Below, piece by piece: positions 42,901 to 54,990 of a stretch of 64,000 nucleotides of DNA; within the stretch, counting starts at the first letter, position 1, and each line of letters opens with the position of its first letter. The notes beneath the pieces are model-generated. The model was not told the DNA's origin. It saw only the letters and a list, made by a program, of their open reading frames with translations, and made no database searches. The translations under genes and the position numbers were made by a program. Source of the stretch: Symbiodinium natans (lineage: Eukaryota > Sar > Dinophyceae > Suessiales > Symbiodiniaceae); assembly GCA_905221605.1 (NCBI GenBank), contig CAJNDS010000060.1, forward strand, positions 124,001-188,000. The letters are read 5' to 3'.

Positions 42901-43968
42901 AGGGCGCCACACCAGAACGGGCGCTGTGAAAGGCATGGCGGCCTCTTCAAGCAGATGATGGAAAAGGCGAAGTGGCAGAATCCTCCGTGCTCAGAGGATG
43001 ACCTCAGGTTGCTGACACGTGAGGTGGAAGCAGCCAAAAATCGCCTCTTCAATCGCTCCGGCTTTTCTCCAGCTCAAAGGATGCTGGGGCAGACAGCGCG
43101 GACCAATGGGGAGCTCATGTCGGACGATGCCATTGACCCCGCGCTGGTGAACCACGGTGAGGAGGTGGAAAGAGTGTTGGCAGCGCGCAGGGCTGCCCAG
43201 AAGGCGTTCGTGGAGACCAACCTGTCCGAGGCGGCTAAGCACGCTCTCCGAGCCAGGAATCGCGTGCACCGAACCTTTCAGCCGGGAGAGATCGTCTACA
43301 TTTGGCGGTCGTGGAAGGATAAAGGTGTGCTTAAGCCTAACTGGGTCGGGCCAGGCGTCGTTTTGATGCCTGAGGGAGCGAACTGCTACGTCAATGTGTT
43401 GGGCAGACTTTGGAAGGTCTGCAACGAGCACGTGCGGGAGGCCACGTCGGAGGAGGTTCGCGGAGTGGAAGCTGTGCATGAAGTGTTCCAAGACCTAAAG
43501 GAGCGCTTCAAGAAGTCGAGCAGTCGTTTAATCGAGGACCACACGGGCGACCCACTTCCACCAGGAGTTTCCCGAGGAGCCATAGTTCGCGAAGCTGGCG
43601 AAGATGAAGTGAGCGCAGAAGGCCTACATCGAGGGCTACCCCGAGTGAGGATTGACGAGCCGGAGACGCCCGTGGTGCCTATACCTATTCCGCCAGAAGA
43701 ACTTCCCGATCCAGCGCAACTGCCAGAAACTCCAGTGCCAGAAGTCCCAGCAGAGCCAGCAAGGCAAGCATCAGCGCCGGAGCCCGAGGCAGAGATAGAG
43801 GTTCCCGAACTCCCCGTTCCTGAAGCTCCCGGTCGAGAAGAACGACTACGCGCAGCTGTGGACTCCGCGGTGCAGAGCCAGAGATTGGACGGTGTTCCCC
43901 CAAGAGCGCCAAGCAGGCTAGCAGAGGCGGAGAGCAGCGCTGGGTATGAGCCGGTGCGATCTTCCTGA
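39928..43968 (+). pseudogene. pol: Zinc knuckle, protease and integrase ORF (copia pol, 5' part), frame-disturbed
   Basis: The frame is open from 39,928. It first encodes a CCHC knuckle (C-R-A-C-G-E-V-G-H-W-S-K-E-C, 39,937-39,978), then a retropepsin-like segment with LVDTAAQEGLVG and a flap-like ARGIGG. The second integrase region has H-x4-H (HRNLGH) and C-x2-C (CPTC). The catalytic triad is D, D and E with 35 residues between the last two (codons at 42,643, 42,823 and 42,928; motifs LLLDQGREF and HQNGRCERHGG). Between about 40,960 and 41,640 the true coding frame is the +1-shifted one (MNWFHCNLCKARWKL and a coiled coil), while this frame stays open by chance. The frame shifts again near 43,960. 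The protease motif reads DTAA instead of the usual DTGA/DSGA. Confidence 0.85.
40965..41647 (+). pseudogene. Shifted-frame coiled-coil/zinc-finger segment of copia pol
   Basis: This frame continues the polyprotein after the shift near 40,960: QIYKNYLEGERPEQLASVKG, then GHMNWFHCNLCKARWKL with a CxxC pair, then a long E/Q/K-rich coiled coil ending at a TGA (41,645-41,647). The parallel frame here is Arg/Gly-rich and unlike a protein domain. Returning to the pol frame near 41,640 would restore the segment that starts VRSWDGTRVLQSATPNMVRR. Confidence 0.7.
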
Positions 43969-44333
43969 GAAGGCAGCAGGAGCCGGGCAACCCATACTCG
44001 TTCTTTGGCCAGGATGAGTTCGAAGAAGGACCGATGCCAGTTCCACCTCGGCGACAAAGCGAAGTGCAGCGTGACACCTGGGAGCTAAAGCCGGCCCTGG
44101 GCGTCCTGAGAAGGCATCACGTTCGCTGGCGCAGCGCGATGTGCACACCCTGGGAGACGACGAGGCTGCCAGTCAAGCTGGAAGATCTCACAGGAGAGAG
44201 GAAGACGATGGCGAAGATGAAAGATGGAAGCGTGCAAGAAGTGGAGGACGATTGGAAGAGTTTGAAACCCCAGCGAGATCTGAAAGCCAAATGGAAAGGC
44301 TTCACCGACTTCTATGTCACCAAGAAGGCCTGA
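43960..44333 (+). pseudogene. Linker between integrase and RT, ended by in-frame TGA
   Basis: After a shift near 43,960 the frame used by RT is open: FLRRQQEPGNPYSFFGQDEF, then DLTGERKTMAKMKDGSV, then WKGFTDFYVTKKA and TGA at 44,331. The same frame continues as RNLKHVTSKEVPNFDVETTE into the RT ORF, so only this TGA interrupts it. Confidence 0.75.
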
Positions 44334-44378
44334 AGGAACCTGAAGCATGTAACGTCGAAAGAGGTCCCCAACTTTGAC

Positions 44379-46208
44379 GTGGAGACGACCGAAGCGTATA
44401 CGTTCATGGTCCTCAATGCCGAGACCTTCGTCATGAAAAAGGTGGCGACGGATGAGGTAAGCGAGGCCGACATTCCCGAAGAGGAGTGGCCAGCCTGGCG
44501 ACTACAAGACGCTGAAGAGTGGAGCAAAATAGAAAGTTCCGGCGCGATGAAGGTGCTGTCGGTGGAGGAGTCAAGAAGAGTCCTCAAGGAGCTGGAGTCG
44601 CAGGGCAAGCTGAACCGGGTGATCGGGTCAAGAATGGTCCGAAGGCTGAAGCCCGGGGAACAGATTGGCGAGACACCGTCAAAGAAGTCTCGCTTTTGCG
44701 TGCGAGGTGACATGGATCCCGATGCTCTGGACTTGGAAAGATACAGCCCGACGGTCACGACACAGAACTTGCAAGTGGTTTTGCAGCTGGCCGCAAGTAT
44801 GAAGCTGAGGGGGTCCTGCGGGGACCTGAAAGCAGCCTTCACCCAGTCGGACCCTCTCTTGAGACCCGGCGGCAAGCTCTACGTGAGGCAGCCAAAAGGG
44901 GGTCTACCGAACATGGACCCAGAACAGATCATCGAAGTGGTGGCCGGCGTTTACGGGCTCATGGATGGTCCCATACATTGGCGCCAGACGCTGAAGAGCT
45001 ACATCGTGAAGGACTTGAACTACAAGCAAAGCAGGCTAGACCCAACCATCTTCGTTAAATACTTAGAGGGCACCGTTGAAGGGATCATAGTGATAGAGAT
45101 CGACGACTTGCTGTGCTTTGGCAACCGAGATCACGAAGTTCAGCTGGCAAAACTGCGCGAGCGCTTTAAATTCGGAAAATTCAAGCAGTTGATGCAGCTC
45201 TTGGATGGCACGACATTCAACGGGCGACGCATCAGACAACTGAGCGACTACACCGTCTGCGTAGACATGGGCAAGTTCGTGTCCGAAAGAATGGCGCCAG
45301 TGAGTCTGGAAAAGGGGCGCAGAGCTCACCCCGAGGCGGACGCGACAGAGGAAGAGAAGAACAAGTTCAGAGGTGCCGTAGGATCTCTAGCGTGGGCCGC
45401 CAAGGAATGTCGTCCAGATGCCGCCGCTGGAGCCAGCATAATGGCATCCAAGTTGAGCACGCTCAAGATCAAGGACATTCTCGAGCTGAACCAGTGCATC
45501 AATAAGGTGCGCGCTTGGCCAGACCTCACCTTGCGCTACTTCCCAATAGAGTGCGAGGACCTGAGATGGGGCGTGGTCACGGATGCAAGCTTCACCAACT
45601 ACAGCGACGGCTCCACCCAGGGGGCCTTGGGAGTCATAGCATTCCACAAGGACATGTTGCAGGGGCACGAAGCTACCTGCTCGCTGGTCTGGTGGAAGAG
45701 CGGAAAGCTGAGAAGAAAAGTGAACTCAACCTTGGCCGCCGAGACTCAATCGCTCAACAAAGGTCTAGGAGATCTTCTGTGGGCGAAAGCAATCTGGAAT
45801 GACTTGATCCAGGAGAAGTTCAGCCTCGAAGTTTTCAAAGAGAACGTCAGAGCCCAGGCCGATTTGGTGCTGCAGAGTGCCAAGGCAGATCACACGCTCA
45901 AAGATTCGCTGACAGTTGTGGATGCGAAGTCGCTCTACGACAACCTCCGAAAGGAGGGTTCGCTGGCCCAAGACAAGTACACCGCGCTGGACTTGGCGAT
46001 AGCTCGTGAGAGAATGGATGGCGTAGGCGCCGAAGTTCGCTGGGTTGAGCATCAAGCCATGATTGTAGATGCCCTCACAAAGATTCAAGGCAACGCTGAG
46101 GCCCTAAAGAAGCTCTTAGAAAAAGGGACATACCAGTTAGTTGCCGAAACCGAAAGGCTTGAAGAGCGGGCTGAGCGCCGAGATGCCGGGACCGTGAAAC
46201 ATCGGTGA
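44379..46208 (+). CDS. pol: Copia reverse transcriptase and RNase H
   Basis: This 609-residue ORF is the 3' part of pol. The RT domain starts with an I-G-S-R-M-V-R-R-L block and SRFCVRGDMDPD. Catalytic residues are D149 in CGDLKAAFTQ and the DD pair D242-D243 in IEIDDLLCFG, a variant of the YVDD box. RNase H (about 395-555) shows the acidic residues D402 (TDASFTN), E455 (LAAETQSL) and D515 (VVDAKSL). RT copies element RNA into DNA and RNase H removes the template. The ATG at 44,379 is only the first in frame after the TGA at 44,331, so expression as a free protein is unlikely. The frame itself is intact to the stop. Confidence 0.93.
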   Translation: METTEAYTFMVLNAETFVMKKVATDEVSEADIPEEEWPAWRLQDAEEWSKIESSGAMKVLSVEESRRVLKELESQGKLNRVIGSRMVRRLKPGEQIGETPSKKSRFCVRGDMDPDALDLERYSPTVTTQNLQVVLQLAASMKLRGSCGDLKAAFTQSDPLLRPGGKLYVRQPKGGLPNMDPEQIIEVVAGVYGLMDGPIHWRQTLKSYIVKDLNYKQSRLDPTIFVKYLEGTVEGIIVIEIDDLLCFGNRDHEVQLAKLRERFKFGKFKQLMQLLDGTTFNGRRIRQLSDYTVCVDMGKFVSERMAPVSLEKGRRAHPEADATEEEKNKFRGAVGSLAWAAKECRPDAAAGASIMASKLSTLKIKDILELNQCINKVRAWPDLTLRYFPIECEDLRWGVVTDASFTNYSDGSTQGALGVIAFHKDMLQGHEATCSLVWWKSGKLRRKVNSTLAAETQSLNKGLGDLLWAKAIWNDLIQEKFSLEVFKENVRAQADLVLQSAKADHTLKDSLTVVDAKSLYDNLRKEGSLAQDKYTALDLAIARERMDGVGAEVRWVEHQAMIVDALTKIQGNAEALKKLLEKGTYQLVAETERLEERAERRDAGTVKHR

Positions 46209-46213
46209 ATGGC

Positions 46214-46232
46214 CAGAAAGAGTTTTGGGAGC
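46214..46232 (+). promoter_or_regulatory. Candidate polypurine tract
   Basis: AGAAAGAGTTTTGGGAG lies immediately before the 3' LTR, where plus-strand DNA synthesis would be primed. The T run makes the assignment tentative. Confidence 0.4.
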
Positions 46233-46380
46233 TGTGAAATCAGTGCAGGCTTCCTCCCTGGCCATATCACCCGCGGTCTTTCTTTTCGGCCCACAGAGGG
46301 CCCTCTTGATCCTTAAGCTACTGACTTTGCAGTGTGCGTAAAATTGAGTCCGAGCCATAGATTCGAAGTGGGCGCTGTCA
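46233..46380 (+). repeat. 3' LTR, 148 bp
   Basis: It is identical to the 5' LTR in length and sequence. ATTG follows at 46,381-46,384 as the right target-site duplication. Confidence 0.95.
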
Positions 46381-46384
46381 ATTG

Positions 46385-49300
46385 TGCAGGTTTCTCGCGA
46401 TGTTAAGAAGAGCACCGCAGAACGGCAGGCAGGACTTGAATGGCAGAAGCATACCCAAACGTTGCAACATGATGCGTTGGCGGCGACTTTAAGACTTAGA
46501 GGGTTTATACCCAGGGCATCCAAGGGCGTTGGCGGATGAATTAAGTTCGGCGAAAACTCACGCTCTTCACCCGCCAAGAACTATCGGAACGCCAGAGAAC
46601 GTGTCCTGTCGTTCTGAGCCTCTTCATGGTGTCAACATGCTAGCACCCCGCTGGACATTTAACATCCCAATCTGAGGACCAAGCCGTACGTCCTGGACTT
46701 CCATCCTGAGGCGAAAGAACGGGTTCCAGGTTAAGGGCAAAGGTTTGTGAGGGTTCCTAGGCTGTGTATGGGGTCAGTACTCACCTCAACTCTGAAATGG
46801 GGTGAGGCTTCTTGGTTTCGATTCTGCATGCTGCGAGCTGGATTCAGTTCGACGAGGAATCTTCAGGGATCTAGGTATGACAAGCACAAGATACGGGCTC
46901 TAATGGGGGCTACCTCATTGTCGTAAGCCTTCGAGCTTCAAGAAACATCAGGAGCTGCTGTATCCCGATGCCGAGCGGCTGCAACTCCCAGCCGGGCCCA
47001 AAGCTAGAGGTTCCCGAGTCGAGGGCTCTTGCCATCACACTCAAAGTCGCCGAACCTTCCAGAAGCTTCCTAGCTTCCCTGCCTCCCCTGCCTCGACTCA
47101 AACGTCTCTGAATGTTCTGCTTCCGGGACTCTTCTTTCCTTAACATGCACCCGCTTGAGCTCGAAGGGGCATCTCTAAGGCATCAATCAAAGCTCACGCA
47201 CCTAAAAACCTGCAGGATTCGTCATGCTGTAGGATTGCTACTATTACTAACACCACAGCGTGCACAACACTTGACGACTGGCAGTTGACGACAGAAAGGT
47301 TAATTAGGCCGAGGATGCCAGGCTCCTGCAGTAGCGAGTCGTCAACTGCAACCTTGCAGCCGCATTACAACCTGAGCCCACGTAGGCTCACTTTCGCCGA
47401 GGCCGTGTCGATCGAGACACTGCGCTTTCGGCGTCACGGGCGTCCAAGTAAGGCTGGTTAACTGATGATTGCTGCCCCTCTGGAGCTAAAGACCCCCGAA
47501 AACAAACCACAACCCTAAGGTTTGGGTTGTCGGGAGCCTTGGGATGAAGTCAGCCATGGTTACACAGGAATCGGCTTTGGTGACCCTCTCAAGGCTTGAC
47601 CGCTCGACGACACACCTTTTACATCCTCGTATATACTCTCGTATGTGTACTGTTGAAGATCAGGAAGAAACCATGAGAACTCTCCTTACCGCTTTACACC
47701 CTGAGCGCTCGGACGCGAGGCCTACCGTTCGACCTTACGGTTTCTGGAGTCGTCCCTTGGCTAAAGTGGCCAAGCAGGGCAGTCCAAAGCTGTTCTAGGG
47801 GCTGGGGCCTAGGCTACAGTAGCTTGCACATCTTCTTGTCAGTGCCCGTTTTGCAGAGTTTTCATGTCGACGTTCCGCCACAACATGCCGCAACCCTGCG
47901 TGATGCAAATGCAAGCCCCAGGACGCTGAGACAACCAAGCGAAGGCAGGGACAAGCATCGTTTTCAGTCAGGTCTTGGGAAGTCAGTCTTCTCGAGGCAG
48001 TGTGTAGCTTCTCAGGTATCTTCTGGACATTTCGGCGGTTCCTCTGCCTACAGGCCGACCGATCATTCTCACCATGATCTACGGGAAGCGGCTGGCGCAG
48101 CCGCCTGGGCAAAGAACCCCGCCCCTGAGAAACCACTTGTGTCCTTTGTTGGGCCATCCTCAGGAGCTCGCCGAAGCTTTCGGGAATCGACGCAAAGTTT
48201 CCCACCCCACCCCATTTTTCAGCCCTGCCAAAGCCTCTGACAAGCTCGGCGTGTTGTTTCTCTTTTGAAGGGGCTGTGGCGGCTTCAGGCATGTCCTTGG
48301 AGTCTGTCTCCAGAGCGGAAATCAGCATGAGACGCAACTGAATTTCACAGGAAGTGTGCTCTCAGGATAACAAGAAGTTAGGCCAAGTCCATGTGACGGC
48401 GTTCCGTGTCACGAGCATCACGATCTCTGCATACTTTACGAGTGAGAGAGGGAGAGAGTTGAGGGAGGGTTGTTTGCGCTGATGGAGTTGGAGGGTCCAT
48501 GGAAGTGGGAGAGTTGTGAGGGGTGGCTGTTTGGATGCGCAGTGAAGTGACAGAGCATGACAGAGTTGTGGGCATCTGATCTACGCAGAGGCATTTGCCC
48601 AAGTGGTTGCTGCGCTTGAAGGCGTGCCTCTGCTTGGAATGGCGGAACTGAGTTTGGAAGTGAAGTTGTCAAATAAGATTTCATATCCTCATTGTTCTTC
48701 ACGCAAGCCACGCTGACAGCTTCGAAGTTTAGGCATCCAGTCCATCTCCAGCTGTACTAACTTCCCTTGAAGGGGCCGATTGCCTCTAGGCGCTCTTGGA
48801 ACTTCTCTGAACTTCATAATTCTCAGGTTCGGACACCTCTCTCACACCCTGGTCTTCTGCCTGGATTCCGACAGCGCGGAGGCCACTGAAGAAAGAGATT
48901 GTAAAGGAGTACTCTAAGCGTGCAAGAGTTACATTCGTGGCACTCGCTGAGCGAACCATAGTTTTTTTTACTAAGACATCTTGAACACATTTGAAGACAC
49001 TTTTGGGTCTCAGGCCTGCCGGAGAGCACATTCCAACCGCCGCGGGTGCGTCCAGGGCAGCGCCTTTGGCCAGACTTCTTTGGGACTTTTTGGGTGAGGG
49101 GACGGGTCTTTGGGCTTGAGGGTGATGGCGGAATGCACTGCACCGTTTGTGGCAACACACCAGCAACGTACTGGTAGCATCTAAGCAGCGCTACCTGAAA
49201 AATCTCTGCTAGCATCCTGCACATCACGGCATGGTTTCGTGTCTGGGAAGTGCTTCTAACGTATGCATGCTTCTACCCTCACATGTCAAGCAGGATGGTA

Positions 49301-52300
49301 TTGTTCCACAACTCATGGGGTGTGCAGAACATGGAAAGTCTTTAGACGTCGGGCTGCACAAAGCCTTCAGAAAGCCAGTGGAGATGTCAAGCTCGGGGTA
49401 AGTGGAATGTTGGAGGGTGCTGCCCTTTTGGCAGTTTTTTGGCTTTGGCCTGTGAAATTTTGAAGCCCAGCCCATGGACTCAGCCCAGGCTTGCAAACCA
49501 CCGCCAACAAGTTCCACATGATGTCCGTGATCTTGAACTCCGGCTTTGATGTGGCTCGGACTCTGAAGCTCGCTCGGCTAGGACTTTGCGCAGCGTCGCA
49601 CAGGAAGATGCCTGTTTTTGGGTCAACAATGCCATCGAAGTGACTTGTGCGTTCAATCCGCTTCACCACATCGTCATTCTGCCTAAATCCTCATGGCAGC
49701 CCATGGGATGTGTGGGAAACTCAATGCATGATACCAGTAGCATAGGCCGGACCTCAGACGCTGGAACGTCATATCCGAAAAAGCACCGGAGGTCTTGTAC
49801 CTGGACTTCGACGTGGTCCTGATGCAGGACGATGTCGCCCAACAGGGATCAGGGTGGAGGGGTGATCGGGCTTTGTCAGATCCAGAGCCTTTGGAGACTT
49901 CGTGGGGTGTGATGTGTCGGGTTTAGGGTTCAGGGTGGTCGGGACCCGAGGGCTCTTTCGTGTGGGTTGGGTTCGAGGCTGCTAAGGATGAGGCCACAAG
50001 GCAGTCTAACTAGGAGGTACCCTGCTATGGTCACCATGGTGGGGAGTTCTGCCCTGCCTACTTGGGGCGGTAAGCGAATCCGGCTCCCAGCCCGTGTTAC
50101 AATGCAGGACCCCCTGCCACACATCTTGCGCCATGCTGACGAGGCACCGCAGCTATGGCAATCTTGTGACCAGAATTCTGGGTCTTTGCTCAACTTCTGC
50201 TATCATGTCCGGGCATTTGCAGCACACCCACATCTTGTCATACCTTGGTGTTGTTTGTGATGCGGTTGGAACTTGGAACTGTTTTGGAGCTAGTCCTTCC
50301 TCACAGGCACACTGACATCATGGGCTTCATTGGGGCTCAACAGAAGTGTGGGTTACATACATTCACACTGCGCAGCAAACAGAAAGAGAGCCCGTGCACG
50401 ACATGCATGATCCTCTCGCACATATACAACTTTGAAGCTTGAGAACTCATATCCGCAAGCTGGGATGTTGTCGAAAACTGCGCCCAAGTCGGATTCAGCA
50501 AACCTGGTTCATGTGGCTACCTGCGTTAGTTAAAAAGGACTGTCCTGCACACTTGAATACAGCCAGAGATGCCCTCCAGACCCTTCACCCTAGACCCAAC
50601 CTTTCTGAACCCGAAACAAGAGCCCCCTGAGATTGAAACCCCGGGCCGTCGATTCGGCGGAATCGCTGTCGAAGCCTAGGAGTTAGCCCGGCCAAGGGTC
50701 CGACTGAGAGCCTTGAAACCCCGAGTCAGCCCGTAGGCTTTCAGTATACTCTCTCAACGCCTAAACATCCTAAAGTCCTTTATGAAGCTGAAGCTGCCAA
50801 CACTCAACAAAAATTAAGGGGGACGCTCGGCATAAGCAGGCGGAGCTGCTGCTGACGCGAGATTTTGGTGGCGAGTGCATCAACATTGGGGCGCGCCATT
50901 GGGGCGCACAGGGTTTGTAGGGTCTGTGGCTGTTTGCTTGTCTTGTTGCTAGTCACTGGGGGCCGGATGCATCTGGTACGAGCAGAGTTGACAGGCCACA
51001 ACCTGTAAGGTCCCCTTTGGCCGTTCAGGGTTGGAGGTTGCGAGTGCCATGTTGGTTGCACAGGGGCTTTTTGGGCGAGGATCTCACATGGAGGTAGCAT
51101 TCCCTCGAAGAATCAGCGTGATTTCAGCGTTTTCTCTCGGAAGGTTGTGTACATGAAGTCGCACCCTGACACCGCCTTGTTCATGCAGGAGAGGCTCAGA
51201 CTGCTCGAGTCTTGTGTCACTTGCTACAGGAGTGCTGCAGGCCTCAGGGTTTGCACATCGGCACGTGACCCGTCTTCAGGCTGAAGCAAGAAGAATCGAA
51301 AGTCTGGGTGCTGCTAAGACAAACACTATCTCAAAATACAACTCAACCCCGGCGCCCCTTCTCAGAAGGATCATGCCGTGTGCTTATGGGGTCGTACTGG
51401 AAATCAGTAGTATTCCGATGAAATTCAGGACGAATGCTTCCACCGTGTTGAGAGGACGAAAAGCAACTACCAAAGGAACTCCCACCAAGAGTCTTCATGT
51501 CAAAGCCCATGTCATCCCGGATTGCTTCTTTCTATTCTTCGTTATGCCCCTGACCTTCTGTAAGAAGCGGTCCGAACAAATGGGGAAGACCCGGAACTCA
51601 GGAGCTCATTCGCTGGCTCTGGCACCACCCATACGAGTTCTGCCAGAAAGCGTGCCTTGGCTTACAACGCCGGTGCTTGGGCGAAACCCAACGTAATATC
51701 AAGAGTAGAGTGAGTAGAGGACCCTCCGCCAGGACACCAAGTGGCATTCATTCCTCCGAGCCCTTTCGGGCACTTCGTCATCACCAGAACCTTGAACTCA
51801 TGTGGAATCAAGAATCAAGCCTGAAACCTCCCAAAAAAGACAAGGTGCAGGCTTGAAGGGGCCCTGCTTTTGAGGAGCATGTGGGAGCCCACCTAAATTA
51901 CCTCGATGCCGGAACCTTGAGATTCGAAGATCGAGGTTTGCCGGCATGATGGGCTTGGAGGACCCAGACCCGTGAAGGGTTTTTGCCATCCTCACCTGCT
52001 TTGCTGCTGAGTGGGGCTTCGGGCCTGCGGGTGCCCCAAACGCTTTCACTGGTAAACTAGTAGGTTCAGCTGCCTCATGACATTGGATAATAGCGTCAAA
52101 GTGTGACAGAACTGAACCGAACACGAAGCTTCACTACTGTAAGGCGAGAAACCAAACCTACCTTGGACCCTTGCTGCCGCTCACTAGAGCAGTGGTTAAT
52201 TAGGACCTGGCCACCAGGACATCACATGGAACGATCAGTACGGAAATCCTGTCGGAGTTGTTCCTCGCTGGGCCCCTTGCCTGGGAAGTTTTGTATCCCG

Positions 52301-54650
52301 CCCACGTTCAACCCAGACATGTTGCGGCCTGGAGAAGTGAATACTCAGTGTAGCTTGTGCCGGTATGGTCGTGACTAAAGCACTGAGCTCCACCACAGCA
52401 CATCGCTTTAAGATTTGGGATGCGTGTTTCGAAATCTCGTTTTTGGAACGCTGCCTCTGGCCTAGCAATGTTCTTTGAACTGGCTCTTCGACTCACTGCC
52501 TTGGGCAACGACAAAGCTTCCCACGAGGGTGGAGGGTGGGGACGAGCCAATTGGGTGGAGGGTGGGGAATGGAGTGAACGAGGCACCGGAGCATCCTTTC
52601 CCCTTCTCGCGCATTGAGGGCTGGGACGGGCGCCTTCAGAATTTCGGTGTCTCAGAGCGATGGATGAAGGATCTCGTGATGTTTCTCTCCAATCTCCGTC
52701 AGTTCAGAAACGGAACTTTGACTCGCAGGGCTTTCTGGACTCCACGAACAGCTTTGCGACTAGACGCTTGGAACAGCAGATGGGGCTGCAAAGCAAGTTC
52801 GGGGCTTTAAGGACCAGTGTTGAGCCCTTGGCCACTCAGGAGGCCTAAGTAGGCGGTGCATAAACGACAGAGGAATCTAGGTGCTCGATGGATGATTCTG
52901 ATGACATTTTCTGCTCAAGAGTTTCAAGGCGTTCTTCCCTCGCAAAAGGCAGCTTCGGCTGGGTTGAAGAACCCCTTCGCGAAGCTCGTGGTCGTAGGGC
53001 TTTAGAGATAGAATGCCCTTACTCGATGACAAGGTCACCAGCGATCGCCAAGAACCCAAAGAGTCGACTGGTTTCACTGTCAAACAAAAGAACCCCGCCC
53101 CTGCTGAGATCTGAGGCACGGTGTATGACGCGTCTTTGCAAGGGTGGACAGGACTTGGGCATGATCACGGAGCTCCCTCTCTCTCCTTCTTTCGACAGTC
53201 TTGAGCCATGTTCCCAACTTCAGTTGCAATTCCTCTAGGGCTCTAGGGCTTGCGCTCAGCTTTGCATCTGCTCCACTTGACTGTGCTCCTTGCAAGCTAG
53301 CATGGAAGCCTCATGCACAAACGCTCAGAAGCCTGCAGCCACCCTACAGATTGCACCAGGAGACCTACAGAAAGTGGTTATCTACCATTTTCTCGATGGA
53401 CTCGGCGTTGTGGATCCGGAGCTGGCAGCATCCTGGCTAAAACTGGGATGATTTGGGGCCGCTAGGGGTGGTTTACGCCCCAATCGAAAACCAGCAAAAA
53501 AGTTTGCATGACACTCTAAACCGCTGCAACGGCCTTATAGTTGCGTCAAGTTGCATGACACTCGGATCGTAAGAAGAAATCGGCACACATCGCATCATCC
53601 GGATCATCCCGAGCTGCTGCAATTCGAGGTCGCCGGCGAGTACATGGACTTGTGCAGGGCTTGGTGCAGAGAGATGCCCGAAATGATGTTCGATGCTAAA
53701 TACCATTTGACGGAAATCTTGGTTGCTTTTGAAGCTGAACTCGAGTAGATCCCCGCTGTAGATGGGCAGAGTTTGGTGCAGAGGCAGCATTGCAGAACAC
53801 AAGCAGATTATCATCAGGTGGGTTTTGGGCCTGTTGCTGACACTGTATGCTCACCTGAGCCACAGTTATTGCTCCCATTTGGCCCCTATATGTCTCACAA
53901 ATGGTCACTTCCGAGCCTATGTTCGCAAGTTGCCTGTCTTGCTAATGACCTCAAGGGTCTCAGGGTGTCTCCAGAGAGCGTCTACTAGGATCCAACACGC
54001 AACCTGAGTCGCCAAAAGGTTCGCCCTGTTCTACCAGAACCCGGCACTCAACCTCGAGGATGCGCATCAACGGGTCCAACACCAACACGACAGCCCTGAA
54101 AGCTCCAACACTTGCAAACCCCAGCAATGACTCAAACGACCCCCCAAACATCCATGTCCCCGACTTGTGTTTTCAATCGTTATGTTCTTCGCTGCCAGGA
54201 CACCCGTACACCCCTCTACGACCAGGCGCGTGTTCTGCCTGTGCAGCTCATCCCACCTTGAAATCGAATCGTGGCGGGGCTTCCTGTGGCAACCCCCACT
54301 CAAACAGGCACATTTCCTTCCCACTCAAGCCACATCCACGCTGCCAGCATGGATTTGGTTCCGAGCGGCGAAATTTGCAGCCCGCTTCAACACAAATCCT
54401 CCGCAACGAAATCTGAAAATGGGATGAAAAGCCCTGCGAAAGCTGATCATCGAGAAAAACGGCTGGCAATGCCAATAATTCAGCTGGCATGGATGGAGTT
54501 GGCGTTCGTACTTCTGTACTGGAAATGATGGACCGATGCCAAGAAAACCTGAGGTTTGGGCCCAGAAAGGCCTTGCAGACGTTTTCAGAGAATCTCAGAC
54601 AGGCCGCACTGCAAAGCACCGTATAAACCATTACGAAGGTGGGAACCACA
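46385..54650. other. Long unassigned region
   Basis: No gene family was recognised on either strand. Landmarks are a 12-bp stem with a 45-base loop at 47,281-47,349, a purine-rich GAGAGAGG tract near 48,441-48,475, and a TTTAGGG-like unit at 49,919-49,935. The ORF at 53,551-53,748 has protein-like composition (FEVAGEYMDLCRAWCREMPE) but no recognised family. Confidence 0.4.
47281..47349. repeat. Inverted repeat, potential hairpin
   Basis: GCAGTTGACGAC (47,281-47,292) pairs perfectly with GTCGTCAACTGC (47,338-47,349) across a 45-base loop. Confidence 0.85.
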
Positions 54651-54678
54651 ATAGGATGTGGCGCCTGACATCAGTGGG

Positions 54679-54739
54679 CACCTTGAGAAGTTAGGGCGAG
54701 CGAGCTTGCAAGTAGCTCCTATTCGCGCGGAGCCAACAC
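54679..54739 (+). repeat. Left copy of a diverged direct repeat flanking the transporter-SET gene
   Basis: CACCTTGAGAA followed by GCAAGTAGCTCCTATTCGCG resembles 57,876-57,955, which reads CACCTTGAGAA and then GCAAGCAGCTCCTCTTCGCG with extra bases between the two blocks. Confidence 0.6.
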
Positions 54740-54827
54740 GTCGTAATATAGTACGAGTACTCTTACGACGGCTACTCCTAGTGGGCCCGGTAGTGGTACT
54801 GGTTGCAGACGATTTCGTCTTCGCAAG

Positions 54828-54837
54828 TAGTAGTCGC

Positions 54838-54926
<89 letters not shown>

Positions 54927-54990
54927 CAGTAGCAGTAGTAGTAGTAGCAGTAGTAGCAGCAGCAGTAGCAGCAGTAGCAGCAGTAGCAAG
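54828..54990. repeat. (AGT)n trinucleotide microsatellite
   Basis: About 45 AGT/AGC units are nearly uninterrupted. Every frame on both strands stays open through it, giving Val, Ser, Leu and Thr homopolymers. The Val frame is continuous with the transporter-SET ORF. Confidence 0.95.

Larger units (their letters stand above)
38628..46380 (+). mobile_element. Ty1/copia-type LTR retrotransposon, 7,753 bp
   Basis: Two identical 148-bp LTRs, an ATTG target-site duplication and the order gag, protease, integrase, RT, RNase H define a Pseudoviridae-type (copia) element. The order with integrase before RT excludes gypsy. A candidate primer-binding site, TTGGCAGCGGAGCC, follows the 5' LTR. It resembles the copia initiator-Met tRNA site. 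A purine-rich tract (AGAAAGAG..GGGAG) precedes the 3' LTR. LTR identity indicates recent insertion. Despite this, the coding part shows shifts near 39,930, 40,960, 41,640 and 43,960 and an in-frame TGA at 44,331, so this copy looks non-autonomous unless recoding occurs. Confidence 0.93.

Noticed and set aside
46137-46577. Minus-strand ORF sharing a 49-residue block with 38,574-38,915
   Set aside because: The shared block is simply the two identical LTRs read backwards.
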